This document shows, piece by piece, positions 25,201 through 32,640 of a stretch of DNA of 64,000 bases. Positions within the stretch are counted from its first letter, which is position 1. Each line of letters starts with the position of its first letter. This DNA is from a virus, in the IMG/VR virus record IMGVR_UViG_3300044695_006284, positions 34,134 through 98,133 of that record, one strand, 5' to 3'. Below the pieces are notes generated by a model, which saw only the letters and a program-made list of their open reading frames with translations, was not told the origin of the DNA and did no database searches. Both the position numbers and the translations under genes were made by a program.

Positions 25201-27578
25201 TTGCAGGTACAAAGGTAAGCATAAAGAAGTTTGCAGAAGGTGGAAAAGTCGTAAACTCATTAACTAATTCTGGAAATTGGATTAGTGGGCCTATAACAGT
25301 ACCAAGACAAAAGAAGCCAGGGGTTCCATATTCAAGATCTGGAAAACCAATAGGAAACCCTTTTGGTCAATATTGGGGAGAGCTTTCTAGATTTATTGGC
25401 CCACGTAGCCCAGGAATGGATATTTGGGGCGGAACAGAAATACCAGGGCTTAAGTTTACTGGAAAGGTTCCACAGCATTCAGACTACATGCATCAGATGC
25501 TTGAGCAGCCACGTAAGCCGTTTGCAAGCCCAGGAATGGGTATAGATAGAGATCCAATGCGATATGCAGGCTCTGGCGCCTCTATGGGCGGCATTGGCAA
25601 TGGAGCATACGGACTTGGCCCATTAATGTTCCATGCTGGCGGTCCAGTAGGGCACACTCATTCAAGCGCACCTCATGACCTAGGTATGAGATCGTTTGGT
25701 TTAAGCAGAAAGCAAACCGAAGCTGAGAAGATGAGACTTCAGCTTACTCCACTTAAGTCTGAAAACCAAAAACAAAAAGCAAGAAAGAACAAAAATCTTT
25801 CATATTATGAATCTAAAATAGATGATCCTATAAATAACTACTCAGAGGGATTTGGTAAAGTATTCACTCGTTCCCCATTCGGACTTCTTGCGCCACTTAC
25901 ATCATTAGCTTCAGATCTTTTGGGTGTTTACTTTCAAGGTAAAACTCCAACATTTGCAAAAGATGGAATTGGAAAAGCTTTAAATCCAACATCTTATGAA
26001 TCAGATGTTTCTAGCTTGATGAAAGCTATGATTCATCCTTTCGGAGAAATTGCAAAGGGAAGCGCAACTAAAGGTGATTGGGCTAATGCAGGATTAAATT
26101 TTGTTCCAGGAGTGGGTGCTCTAAAAGGAGTTAATACACTTCGTGCACGTTCTGCAGCATATAATTTAATAAATAAAGCAACTCTAGATTTACCAACAGA
26201 AGCTAGAGTTAGCCTTATTCCAAACGCTACACTTAGAAGTAATTTTGTGGCTCTTAAAAAAGCAGATAAAGTTGACACACCAGAGTTTGCAAAAGCAAGA
26301 TATGAACTTGCGCTATCTGATGCAATAAGAGCAGCAAGGAGAAATAATTTTACTTCACTACCAGATTTAAAAAATACCACTGCCGCTAATCTTATTGAAG
26401 AAAATAAGAATTTGCCAAAAATTATAGAAGAGTCTATTAAGGTAAACGGAAAAGATTATATTTTTAGGTTTGAAAAAGCAGATATTTTACCTACTGATGC
26501 AAAATACATAGACAAATTTATTGAAGGTTTAAAAGAAGGAAGAGTAACTTCAGAAGGCTTTGGCGCAGGTGGAATGCACCAAGCAGAGATTCTAGATCCT
26601 GTTACTAAAAAACAAATGTCCTGGATAAACTATGATCCAGTTACTGGACACATTAGCTATCGTGGAACACATCCAGAATATAGATGGCTTCATCTTTCAG
26701 AAGCTTTATACAATAAAGCAGTTTCAATTACTAGAATAAAACATTCACCTACTTTAACTGACATGGGAAGGCCATCAGCTCTTCGTATCGGTGGGTTTAT
26801 GGCAGATGATCCTTACTATGGTGCAACTTCAATTACTGGCATAAAGAGCTATCTAGATACACTAATGAAACTTAAAAAGTCTAAGAAAGCAAAGCCATCA
26901 ACTGGAGAGCCAAGGAAAGGTATCGGATCTTGGGAAAATAATCATATAACTGAAACCGTATCCTCTGCACCAGCAACTCCTCGCTACCCCATTGACGAAT
27001 TTAATGATCGAAACAGCATAATTGGCTGGCAGTTTGATAGAACTGCTGACCTTGATTCAGCTCTAAGTGCAGCACTTCGCCCAGAAACTATACGGTGGTT
27101 TGGAAGCACATACCGTACATCAGCAAACTTCCCATATGGTCCAGGCGGATATATAGAGCCAGCAGCTTTACCAGAGCTACAAAGAATTATTGAAGCAGAA
27201 AAACTTGCTAGACAGTCGGAGGCTAGCCGTGGCAGTTGGGGTATCATCCGCGGCGACGGATGGGCAAATGGCGGGCTTGTACAAAACTTCTCAAATTCTT
27301 CATTAAAAAATCTAGGTTTACCAATGTTTGAAAATGGAATCAATATGGTTCCTGCAAATATGTTGGCAATGCTTCATAAAGATGAAGCTGTTATTCCAGC
27401 TAACATGAATCCATTTAATCCAAATGCTACGGCGGCAGCATCAGGATCAGTATATAATATTAATGTAGAATTAAATGGAACAAACGTGACAGCAAAAGAT
27501 GTTGCACTAGAAATACGTAATGAAATGAGATTAAAAGAAATGGCAGCTGGAGTAAATAGAATGGTAGGCAAGCAATGA
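16242..27578 (+). CDS. Tape measure protein, 3778 residues, with CHAP, LysM and other inserted domains
   Basis: The largest gene here; GTG start in a TAGTG overlap with a good AGGAG. Residues about 190-400 match the TMP core (TIGR01760-like: LVRLTKVYGG, ALGADIAATGKMG, AIPKAGPVIQQLGG). Hydrophobic segments lie near 536-565 and 1970-1990, and a coiled coil near 2400-2440. Residues about 2765-2915 are a CHAP amidase/endopeptidase (C2803 in IAWCGAF, H2862 in SHVGLV) followed by a LysM at about 2946-2994 (NRGDTLSSIASKYG), fitting local cell-wall digestion. Nine GG linkers (near 904, 1002, 1332, 1637, 2691, 2753, 3000, 3133, 3677) bracket these and a kinase-like (about 1400-1600) and an acetyltransferase-like (about 3400-3540) block. 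By 0.15 nm per residue the whole chain would measure about 570 nm; inserted domains make the real tail shorter. Confidence 0.93.
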   Translation: MADEQIVTSIVAKADLSSLVSEVHRASSSLQQLQRELLASNRAISASTKLANNLFRDTLTGSGQFSSHFVNLNSDVDKFGKNLDSGRLKLKNYFQTFREHATTQKGMIRELAKEQVMLQNSVLQPLGRNAQGLMQYNVMIPRGLDAVKNSAQLARMELQIMNRALSEGAGSLINWGKNTQWAGRQLTVGLTVPLTMFGAAAGKAFREADQELVRLTKVYGGLAATSAADLKAIREEVVQTAKSLSQTMGASFKDTIALGADIAATGKMGNELLGSIEETTRLAILGEVDRQDAMKATLSIQTAFKQNTQQLTESINFLNAVENQTSTTLNDLVEAIPKAGPVIQQLGGSIEDLALYMTAMREGGINASEGANALKSGLASLINPTKQTVGIMSDFGIDVMGMVAKNTGDTTGMLLDLQKALNTLDPLSKARALEQMFGKFQFARMSALLNNLGKEGSQTLQVMDLMKASTSDLAGIAERELGMITESASGKYRRAMESLKAQLADVGDEFLGVATKLINAASKILEFFTNLPSPIKKALTFMAGFTALVGPLIMLTGVLANFFGYITKGIVQLRSFFMKANGWKMLTPEIIAAQKAAEMVENAFYSDAAAAQVLHNALQKLVLDYQNLQAASMKNAVPVNAGVSTVAGNTIVAPAHGRRVVDPDDPYVGDPNTRAMSHIRPRDPNNPATLFGGVPGAIPVNRGISRTPQIYMHDRLPNVEGLTSVKGISTGIVAPEAAKFHALMATLGMQTEQEIAALKKTIAMGGTVSRELLDTFDDILPITQRFADSAATQSALIVQQMRNAEITVDQAKARILALNAQIEADMGSAVSMYAAGRGRTIDLTRAPMMDQPVVDANGQFTLRDLYKKKTNAAVMEEFGRVRGVRTFGAPYSIQTTRMPKFNIGGEVESFGPNKTVVSGPSSVNYDDRLGSVPLGGYVLNQQAAMDPANAPLVAMAPSTYLNDGGNITAALTPREVVFGPQIQRMPELYAAVDAANSGYSFGGQIMRGTYGYGRDSVLSIWAKLVNSKDYPTVIKAATVASDAAILSQLTGMDIKDATKRVSSDYDEAIEYAKKAANQNGTRKTDEFVKARTAQLIRLSKEFPGANLILDEYSSKNKYNQKAKASRMKAISPETYAGTMKAVINDLIKDGVLTQRQANKVFGILGDATDFYDPISKSHTITAKRTASIFNAGELQDLLVEGGMSKAEAAKFADVTGVRSNNFVGQSTGLAKSFNSMGNWLQRRTDGTFIDEVSPFQDEAKSNFISGIKKLKDKLGIKGPATMEEIIRQLTLQRIKSASGFNSKMITTVAGRLRHISFAKPALGPLAGSFNKGGMIPGGSISRGRSNYGNIAPALRLLAPDKQLKILAKARELSSRGSLGKFADMPVTEYGHQISASTGMSYPVPGVSGLYKVGNKKVFVKGVPNELTAVHEPIGTQITRDLFGIHSPVQTARTVANPVDPSKKTKLLALESDYDPRFANTNVPWDEDTILRQLANSLLLNNKDLSRANVYGNFNPDVGQAGVLPKASGNTRLATADEMNSMEKQALINLLAVKGGARKDFARDTAPIIAKMSPKKYGRRMKKILEDARPKLVKIINGLPEDLRPPYQAMLKRLDDGIEVDWSQYHAVHANPKYLNAGGPVGGGPIRRGRYAYGPKKDGSRRPGNPAKAAAWDAKQREQRERDLAAERSRAASHQIQGQQALTTGLGREAARTGTTSFYNPGSLIFPQIGAQIRASLSYMSNSVIKGSVRLNLELLAAANKTANVYNRASSIVTTFANKAQASISSIANSVTNFGASKINAIVRAQNAFAANNYPVGQAPAQGFFGPGMIGRYKDLGDGIQSRKVGVLGARRTEYLVDGVTMSAKQARQAGVSIPQRANGMSVGAQMGIGMAGSMGGMALMGKEKVNIFGKETSGMNAGMMLMGATSILPMLPYVKALTALKSGASSAKAAIMGVTGAGAKAAQVVAQIARFAKAFSLVGVVATAAFGIFKMYQNYKDAQQDATMGLSMTARAAEEAGVKYFNLKETMQGYIDKQKVAAAAAKSSEFNSIGMPGLPRSIEDLKKAKEEGKALKDLIESLNRADGKQEAQRIINNQKAQMVAAGMSIEEANKKIYGALANSNKASQSYQLLADVQFGSIVDKASAASFAVGNLVSVLNSTDASSTLVGSGFEGLINTFDEATKSLVGTKDALGNAIDDYEAYKLVMSSAEEQFPGFNEEIGSDAYDKLKESQSLLAGISNEADSIKSILAKWKLFTSGINLDLKNIDSTLAIKLAGFSEAIATGISDLTAAADNSTTYGATGAALKKMQGIISANSAASQRAAAAEQRSSQEQLKIISKKIKLIEDEKNAKLDSLRATQDASNYALELQKLQIQYADAVSRGDMAAANQAKLDIDQLTMNRQSDLAQKAIEDAAKKAKEPLEKQAQAIQDKSDKKQIAMANNQDNAALAGEITAAIQKLQTTYNDLTSRAITATFLPEKQRVAEEAQIQSELIAFLKEMQKAGTGSTLLAKTVRESFPGYFDKDGKPLSPGTTTGGSPTGFDSKGKPIFPKITIPNLDSLAQFAKDLKSVVTLAEDITGGMNIKELAKSIATSLHYYKTRENNIPGSGTATSIKAANIVAKDGNAAANQAMRMTDSQTKKFTLPSDPTRKYSVFTYNSKTYAVDPISGTVYNFDSSLDILGAPVKDRKKMATGGSVKHFNPGGNVSGPGTSTSDSIPAMLSDGEWVIKADSVKKAEKEFGPSFFSDLNAGRFANGGKVSKMGTADSMIKAAESMIGYQEGRGNDTIFGKFAQKAYDLQTRYIAWCGAFINWAAKKSGVDLASMIWTPGGAQSFMKSGKWTTMNPRRGDLAFMDFPGDGVNRISHVGLVSNVLGKNSVSTIEGNTSGSGSQRSGGAVLRKVRQYNLKNAPVVGFGRPSYKPVDNIKYGYGTQEYYSADDAKSDYENERYTVNRGDTLSSIASKYGITVNKLMEMNPQLKDPKYMGGSRIFAGTKVSIKKFAEGGKVVNSLTNSGNWISGPITVPRQKKPGVPYSRSGKPIGNPFGQYWGELSRFIGPRSPGMDIWGGTEIPGLKFTGKVPQHSDYMHQMLEQPRKPFASPGMGIDRDPMRYAGSGASMGGIGNGAYGLGPLMFHAGGPVGHTHSSAPHDLGMRSFGLSRKQTEAEKMRLQLTPLKSENQKQKARKNKNLSYYESKIDDPINNYSEGFGKVFTRSPFGLLAPLTSLASDLLGVYFQGKTPTFAKDGIGKALNPTSYESDVSSLMKAMIHPFGEIAKGSATKGDWANAGLNFVPGVGALKGVNTLRARSAAYNLINKATLDLPTEARVSLIPNATLRSNFVALKKADKVDTPEFAKARYELALSDAIRAARRNNFTSLPDLKNTTAANLIEENKNLPKIIEESIKVNGKDYIFRFEKADILPTDAKYIDKFIEGLKEGRVTSEGFGAGGMHQAEILDPVTKKQMSWINYDPVTGHISYRGTHPEYRWLHLSEALYNKAVSITRIKHSPTLTDMGRPSALRIGGFMADDPYYGATSITGIKSYLDTLMKLKKSKKAKPSTGEPRKGIGSWENNHITETVSSAPATPRYPIDEFNDRNSIIGWQFDRTADLDSALSAALRPETIRWFGSTYRTSANFPYGPGGYIEPAALPELQRIIEAEKLARQSEASRGSWGIIRGDGWANGGLVQNFSNSSLKNLGLPMFENGINMVPANMLAMLHKDEAVIPANMNPFNPNATAAASGSVYNINVELNGTNVTAKDVALEIRNEMRLKEMAAGVNRMVGKQ

Positions 27579-28162
27579 GTTTTCAAAATCTAAGCAAGGG
27601 TTCAATTTTATATATAGAAGCTCTAGATCCATTTGCGATTAATACAGCAACAAATCAATTTAATTATAAGGGGGCCAATGTTTCTGCTCCTGGTAATACA
27701 TATACGGAATCAGCTGCAAATACAAATGGATTAGCATTTGCAAATGCAGGATCATTAGCATTTAGAAGACTAACAGAGCACAATAGAGATCCTCTTTCAA
27801 TAAATACAGAAAGACGTGAGTCTAGCCAAAGAATGGCAAATGGAACACTTAGAAAATATTTTATTGCAGACAAGCTAAATCTTAGTGTTTCTTGGGAAAT
27901 GGTTCCTTCATTTAGAAATGAAACAGTTGATGGTGCATGGGGAGCAGAAGATATAAAAAATTTTTATGAAAGCTCGGCAGGACGAGGAACGTTTAGAGTT
28001 AAAATTAACCCAACAGTTTTTTCTCCTTCTTTAGTTGAAGGCACAGCCGCACTTTCAGACGATTATACTTACACCATGTCTTTTACATCGTGTGATTTTG
28101 CTGTTATCAAAAGAGGCATCCAGCCGTTTTGGAGCGTTAATATATCTTTGGAGCAAGTATGA
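27575..28162 (+). CDS. Distal tail-like minor tail protein
   Basis: A 195-residue beta-rich protein coupled by ATGA to the tape measure and to the next gene. It contains LAFANAGSLAFRRLTEHNRD, an Arg/Ser-rich loop, then LNLSVSWEMVPSFRNETVDG and SVNISLEQV at the end. Position right after the tape measure is that of the distal tail (Dit) ring or its equivalent, which nucleates the tip. The pattern of short strands separated by Gly and Asn fits, but the sequence is not clearly a known Dit family. Confidence 0.6.
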   Translation: MSFQNLSKGSILYIEALDPFAINTATNQFNYKGANVSAPGNTYTESAANTNGLAFANAGSLAFRRLTEHNRDPLSINTERRESSQRMANGTLRKYFIADKLNLSVSWEMVPSFRNETVDGAWGAEDIKNFYESSAGRGTFRVKINPTVFSPSLVEGTAALSDDYTYTMSFTSCDFAVIKRGIQPFWSVNISLEQV

Positions 28163-31100
28163 TATCGGCAAACGCCACAACAACTAATTTACTTAAAAAG
28201 GGTTACTCGATAACAACTTCAGCAGGAGCAACAATTGAGTATAACCTAAACTCAATGGTAGAGTATATATCTGCTACATCCGATGCAATGGAAAATCCAC
28301 ACCCTGTTGCCTTCCAAAAATTATTTCCAATAGATACTATTTATAAACCATTTAGGCCACTGTCTCCAGGAATTAAGTACTTAGTTCATACAACTGGAAA
28401 TACAGATACACCAAACCAATCCTTTGAAGATCCTAGAGGATATTCTATGGGAACAAAACCAAGACTATACTATCCTGGACCAGATATGGTTTATAAGTAT
28501 TGGCTTGCACCTAAAAATAAAAATATTAATATTTCATTAGAATATTTTTCTAATCAGGAAAAAACTACACCCAAGCTAATACCAGCAAACAAAATAATTG
28601 CAAGATTTGAAACAAGTCACGACACTCCAACTTCATGGACAATAACCGCAGTTAAGCAAGATAATACAACCATATCTGATACTGGAACCACACTTGTTAA
28701 CGGAGAAGCATCAATATACTACAATGGTACTACATGGTCAACAACAGAACCTAGTACTTATACAACAACTCAATATTTTAAAAAGATATCTTTATCTGCA
28801 ATAAATTCAAATACTGGAAAGTTTATAGGGGTAATCGAGTTTAGTCCTAGATGGGTACTTCCACTTGATTCAGATGTAGTTTCATTTTTAATTAACAAAG
28901 AAACAACATCAGACGATTCCTCTATTGTTCCAGTAGGAATAATAACTGCAAACTATTTAAGCTTATCTATAAATAAACCTCATTCTGAATCTGGGAAATT
29001 AATTGTTGAGTATGACAGATCATCCTCTACAATTGATAATACTAAAATTTATTTAGTTAAAAATTCAGTTATTAAGCCATATGTATTTATCGGAGACGGA
29101 TCATCTTCTGAAAAAATTGTTCAAGGATTTTTTTATGTAAGTTCATGGTCACTATCAGAATTTGGAGAAGCTGCAATAGACGCTACAGATGCAGCAAAAA
29201 TATTGCAGGATACAATGTGTCCTCAGATATTGGTTGAAGATTCTCCAGTAACCTCAATAATTAAAAGAGTGTTAGATTCTGTTGGATTTTCTACATATAA
29301 GATTAATATAAAAGAAATTAATAATCAAGATAGATCAATACCCACACTATCATACTGGTGGACAGATGGGGACAAAACAGTTTGGGAAGTTCTTCAAGAG
29401 CTCTGTAGAGATATACAAATGAACGCTGTTGTTAATGAAAATAATATTTTAAACTTTTACAGCAGAGAGTTCATGTATGATAAAACAAAAGATGCAGTGT
29501 GGACATTTACTAGCGAAGATATAAAAAATGGTGCAGATTTAGTATACGCACCCAATATACAATCTTTAACAACAAAAGAGCTTTTTTCTGCAAATCAGGT
29601 TAGGGTTAGGTACTCCACAGCATTTGAGTCTTTAAATAGCGAATCTTCCTCACCGCTTTGGAAGTCTGAAACTTCATTTTTAGGAGCTGGAGCATTAGCA
29701 AAACCAATAACACTTTCCAGTACAGACTTCGAGCTTAATCCAAATACTGTAAATACGGCAAGAGTTGATAGAATTATGGATCAATTTAACGGATATGTTT
29801 TAATTAATGGAGAGGTTATCGAATACGATGGTGTGTGGTATGAGTATCTTCCAAAAGAGGCGGACCCAGCAACTGATGACTTTGAGCAAGTTTTAATTAA
29901 AAGCCAATCAGATATTTGGAGATACTCAACTTTAGCTAAGCCAGGGTATAAGTATTTTAAGCCATTAAATAAATATAATATTAAAAAAAGAGGAGCCCTT
30001 AATACAGCACCGACTTCACACTCAGTCGCACCAAGCTCATACATAAATGATAAAAATAAAAGTGAAAACAATCCAAACAAGTTTAACATGTTTAAGCTTA
30101 CATTGGCAACACCAGATACTGCACAATCTAAATCTGGATCTGGAAACTATTATATTGAAAATAGTTTTGATGGTGAAACAATCAAAACAGGATTTTTAGC
30201 AATCTCTAACCTAGACAAAGATAAAAAAAGTTTTGATATTGCTGTTAAGGAATTTAATTCAATAGATACATCTAAGCAACACTTTTCTTTTGGCACAAGA
30301 ATGTTTTTCGACAGTCGTTTAAATACTCAAGAACAGGTGGGTGGGATAGGATTTTCTTTGGATTCTAGTGGTAAAAACGGATACTACCTTTTGGTAAGAA
30401 CAACAGCATTTGCTGGGTTACAAAAAGATATTATGCTCGTTAAAATTAATAATAACAAGCTTACAGTTTTAAAAGATAGCCAACAAGTCTCTACAAGAAC
30501 AATAGCTGGAATAGAAGCTGGAGAAGAGTACGGAATTGACATATTCGTTAAAAAAACTGGCGTTCTTAAAACTGAAATAACAGTTTTTATAAACGGATTT
30601 AGAATAGAGGCAACTGATTCTGGATCAGACTCTTTCAATACATACATACCTCCAGTACCATTTAGTAAAAATGTTGGACTGCATTGCGGTCAGGGTGTTG
30701 CCTATTTTGAGTATGTTTATGCAGATACAATTTCTGAAGAGCTTTATTTAAAAAATAAAGATCGTTCATCTTATGAGCATAACGGAGTATATTCAGATGA
30801 CACAGTTTCAATGTTGTATGGAGAAATTTTTTATAAAGATAGCAATACATCTGCACGTGCAGATAACACTGGACCAGTTTTTGAATTTGGAACTACAGCT
30901 AGAGAAATTAGAAAAACAAAAGTTTCATATGATGATAGGCCAGCAAAGCCACTTACATTTAGAACTGCTTTAAATAAATATGTAACTCTTTTAGATCAAA
31001 AGCTCCAGCCATTTGGAGCAGAATCATATGTATTAAACAATAGCTCAAATACAATATCTCTAGATGATAACAACAGTAAAAGCTTTTATGTTTTGGGAAA

Positions 31101-31431
31101 TTCGATTCGGCGCTCTGGCGTTATTGATTACGATACAGACCAGTCAGAAGACTCTGCAAACAAAGAATTTGTGGTGTTCGAATCAACCTGGATTCAATCG
31201 GGGGAGGACGCAAAAGAGCTTGCTGATTGGATAAAGTCAAGTATACTCAACAAGGGAAGGTTTGTTGATATAACTATTTTTGGTAACCCATTAATATCGG
31301 CAGGTGATATAGTTAGAGTTAACTATCCAATATTAGGAATTACAGAGTTAGGCGATAAATATATAGTATCAAGATGCACGTTAGAATATAGGGAAGGACT
31401 TACCACCTCAATTTTGTGTAGAGCAATCTAA
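28159..31431 (+). CDS. Tail-tip hub protein with lectin-like C-terminal region
   Basis: A 1090-residue protein. Residues about 330-560 (QILVEDSPVTSIIKRVLDSV, TVWEVLQELCRDIQMNAVV, NNILNFYSREF) have the form of gp27/Tal-type hub domains, which form the baseplate ring around the tail channel. Residues about 655-870 look like a concanavalin A-type module (KSFDIAVKEF, HFSFGTRMFFD, IGFSLDSSGKNGYYLLVRT, EYGIDIFVKKTG, TVFINGF). The last 150 residues return to hub-type strands (WIQSGEDAKELADWI, GDIVRVNYPILGI). It probably combines tip structure and sugar binding. No peptidase motif is seen. Confidence 0.65.
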   Translation: MISANATTTNLLKKGYSITTSAGATIEYNLNSMVEYISATSDAMENPHPVAFQKLFPIDTIYKPFRPLSPGIKYLVHTTGNTDTPNQSFEDPRGYSMGTKPRLYYPGPDMVYKYWLAPKNKNINISLEYFSNQEKTTPKLIPANKIIARFETSHDTPTSWTITAVKQDNTTISDTGTTLVNGEASIYYNGTTWSTTEPSTYTTTQYFKKISLSAINSNTGKFIGVIEFSPRWVLPLDSDVVSFLINKETTSDDSSIVPVGIITANYLSLSINKPHSESGKLIVEYDRSSSTIDNTKIYLVKNSVIKPYVFIGDGSSSEKIVQGFFYVSSWSLSEFGEAAIDATDAAKILQDTMCPQILVEDSPVTSIIKRVLDSVGFSTYKINIKEINNQDRSIPTLSYWWTDGDKTVWEVLQELCRDIQMNAVVNENNILNFYSREFMYDKTKDAVWTFTSEDIKNGADLVYAPNIQSLTTKELFSANQVRVRYSTAFESLNSESSSPLWKSETSFLGAGALAKPITLSSTDFELNPNTVNTARVDRIMDQFNGYVLINGEVIEYDGVWYEYLPKEADPATDDFEQVLIKSQSDIWRYSTLAKPGYKYFKPLNKYNIKKRGALNTAPTSHSVAPSSYINDKNKSENNPNKFNMFKLTLATPDTAQSKSGSGNYYIENSFDGETIKTGFLAISNLDKDKKSFDIAVKEFNSIDTSKQHFSFGTRMFFDSRLNTQEQVGGIGFSLDSSGKNGYYLLVRTTAFAGLQKDIMLVKINNNKLTVLKDSQQVSTRTIAGIEAGEEYGIDIFVKKTGVLKTEITVFINGFRIEATDSGSDSFNTYIPPVPFSKNVGLHCGQGVAYFEYVYADTISEELYLKNKDRSSYEHNGVYSDDTVSMLYGEIFYKDSNTSARADNTGPVFEFGTTAREIRKTKVSYDDRPAKPLTFRTALNKYVTLLDQKLQPFGAESYVLNNSSNTISLDDNNSKSFYVLGNSIRRSGVIDYDTDQSEDSANKEFVVFESTWIQSGEDAKELADWIKSSILNKGRFVDITIFGNPLISAGDIVRVNYPILGITELGDKYIVSRCTLEYREGLTTSILCRAI

Positions 31432-31439
31432 CAGTGAAA

Positions 31440-31448
31440 TGGTATAAT
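31440..31448 (+). promoter_or_regulatory. Extended -10 (TGG-TATAAT) of a predicted leaderless transcript
   Basis: TGG-TATAAT ends exactly 7 bases before the ATG at 31455; the gap (aaataa) has no ribosome-binding site. Confidence 0.6.
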
Positions 31449-31454
31449 AAATAA

Positions 31455-31775
31455 ATGGGAATTCAATCAGGAAAAATATCAGTAATATACGACGACGACC
31501 CTCGCCTTGCCGCCGTATGGAAAGGCAAGCCTCAAGAAACCACAGAAATAGAAGACGCACGTTTTGGCGGCGGTGATGGCGGTGGAGAAGATCCAAGGCA
31601 GGCAGATAGACCACAACGTAGTGATATCGTTTTTAAAGGTTCTGAAACCTACGACGACGACTTTGGAATTAAAAAAGCAAAAGCAAGGTTTAGAATCTAT
31701 AATTCATCAACAGAAAAGATTGACGGATTCTCATTTGCTTTAACTAAGCCAGACGCACAGGGAGGAAGACCATGA
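31455..31775 (+). CDS. Hypothetical structural-region protein, Gly/Asp-rich
   Basis: A 106-residue acidic protein. The N-terminal third has the strand SGKISVIYDDDPRLAAVWKG, the middle is a flexible Gly/Asp stretch (ARFGGGDGGGEDPRQ), and the C-terminal third a second beta segment (KARFRIYNSSTEKIDGFSF). No family is recognised. It lies between the hub and fibre genes with a leaderless-type promoter of its own and is coupled by ATGA to the next minor tail gene, so a tail-tip accessory role is likely by position. Confidence 0.6.
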   Translation: MGIQSGKISVIYDDDPRLAAVWKGKPQETTEIEDARFGGGDGGGEDPRQADRPQRSDIVFKGSETYDDDFGIKKAKARFRIYNSSTEKIDGFSFALTKPDAQGGRP

Positions 31776-32638
31776 TAACAAAGTTCGGAAAAAGATTTTT
31801 AACAAGCTATATTGCAGGAACCTCCTCATTGGATTCAAAAGAAATGGCGATAGGTATTGCAAATGGATCAGCTTTAGAGTATCCATTATCTGATACAAAC
31901 TCAAGACTAGGTTTTGAATTCTATAGAGTTCCAATTAGGCAGGGCGGAATAGATATAGACACATCCGTATCTCCAATAAAATATACTGTTATATACTCGG
32001 CCACACTTCCTACAAATATTGCAGGTAAGATTAATGAGATTGGAATATATTCTGGGCAATCTAACTCAAAAAATCTTTATTCAAGCCAGTTTCTTTCAAA
32101 TTTTGAATTACCATATGAGTGGACTCCAGAGCCAGCACTAGATCAAATTAATAGTAGAGTTTTAGATAGCTCATTAATATTTACTTCAAACTCAACTTCT
32201 CCACGAGAATACACATACCCTTTGACAAGTTTAGATATTTCTGGATACAACCCATTAGATACAATGTGTCTTTCATACAAAGTAAACGATGCAAATCTAT
32301 CTTCTATAAAAGTTAGACTATACAGTTCTGATTCAGACTACATTCAATTTATTTTTTCTGGACATGTCGTAGGAAACAATATTAAATCTTTGTATATGTC
32401 TGATGCTACAACATCAGGAACATTTAATTCTCAAAGCGTTAACAAGTTAGGAATAACAATTACGCCAACTTCGGCTCAAACATCTGTATCTATGGATGCT
32501 CTTAGAATAAATGACGAAGACACCTTCGATCCACAATATGGATTAATTGCTAGATCTATACTAACATCAGAAATGGTTAAGGTGCTTGGAAGAGAAGCAT
32601 CTATAGAGTTTAAACTAGACTTGTCGTTTGGAAGTTAG
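31772..32638 (+). CDS. Minor tail/baseplate-like protein
   Basis: A 288-residue protein. The N-terminal half (KRFLTSYIAGTSSLDSKEMA, LGFEFYRVPIRQGG, YTVIYSATLPTNIAGKINEI) resembles tail-tip proteins carrying a small collar domain found in siphoviruses of Gram-positive hosts; ATLP followed by INEIGIYSG is a typical pattern. The C-terminal half is Ser/Thr-rich beta structure with a carbohydrate-binding look (SYKVNDANLSSIKVRLYSSD, DYIQFIFSG). It is coupled to the preceding gene by ATGA, and the following gene begins 2 bases after its stop. Confidence 0.6.
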   Translation: MITKFGKRFLTSYIAGTSSLDSKEMAIGIANGSALEYPLSDTNSRLGFEFYRVPIRQGGIDIDTSVSPIKYTVIYSATLPTNIAGKINEIGIYSGQSNSKNLYSSQFLSNFELPYEWTPEPALDQINSRVLDSSLIFTSNSTSPREYTYPLTSLDISGYNPLDTMCLSYKVNDANLSSIKVRLYSSDSDYIQFIFSGHVVGNNIKSLYMSDATTSGTFNSQSVNKLGITITPTSAQTSVSMDALRINDEDTFDPQYGLIARSILTSEMVKVLGREASIEFKLDLSFGS

Positions 32639-32640
32639 CA

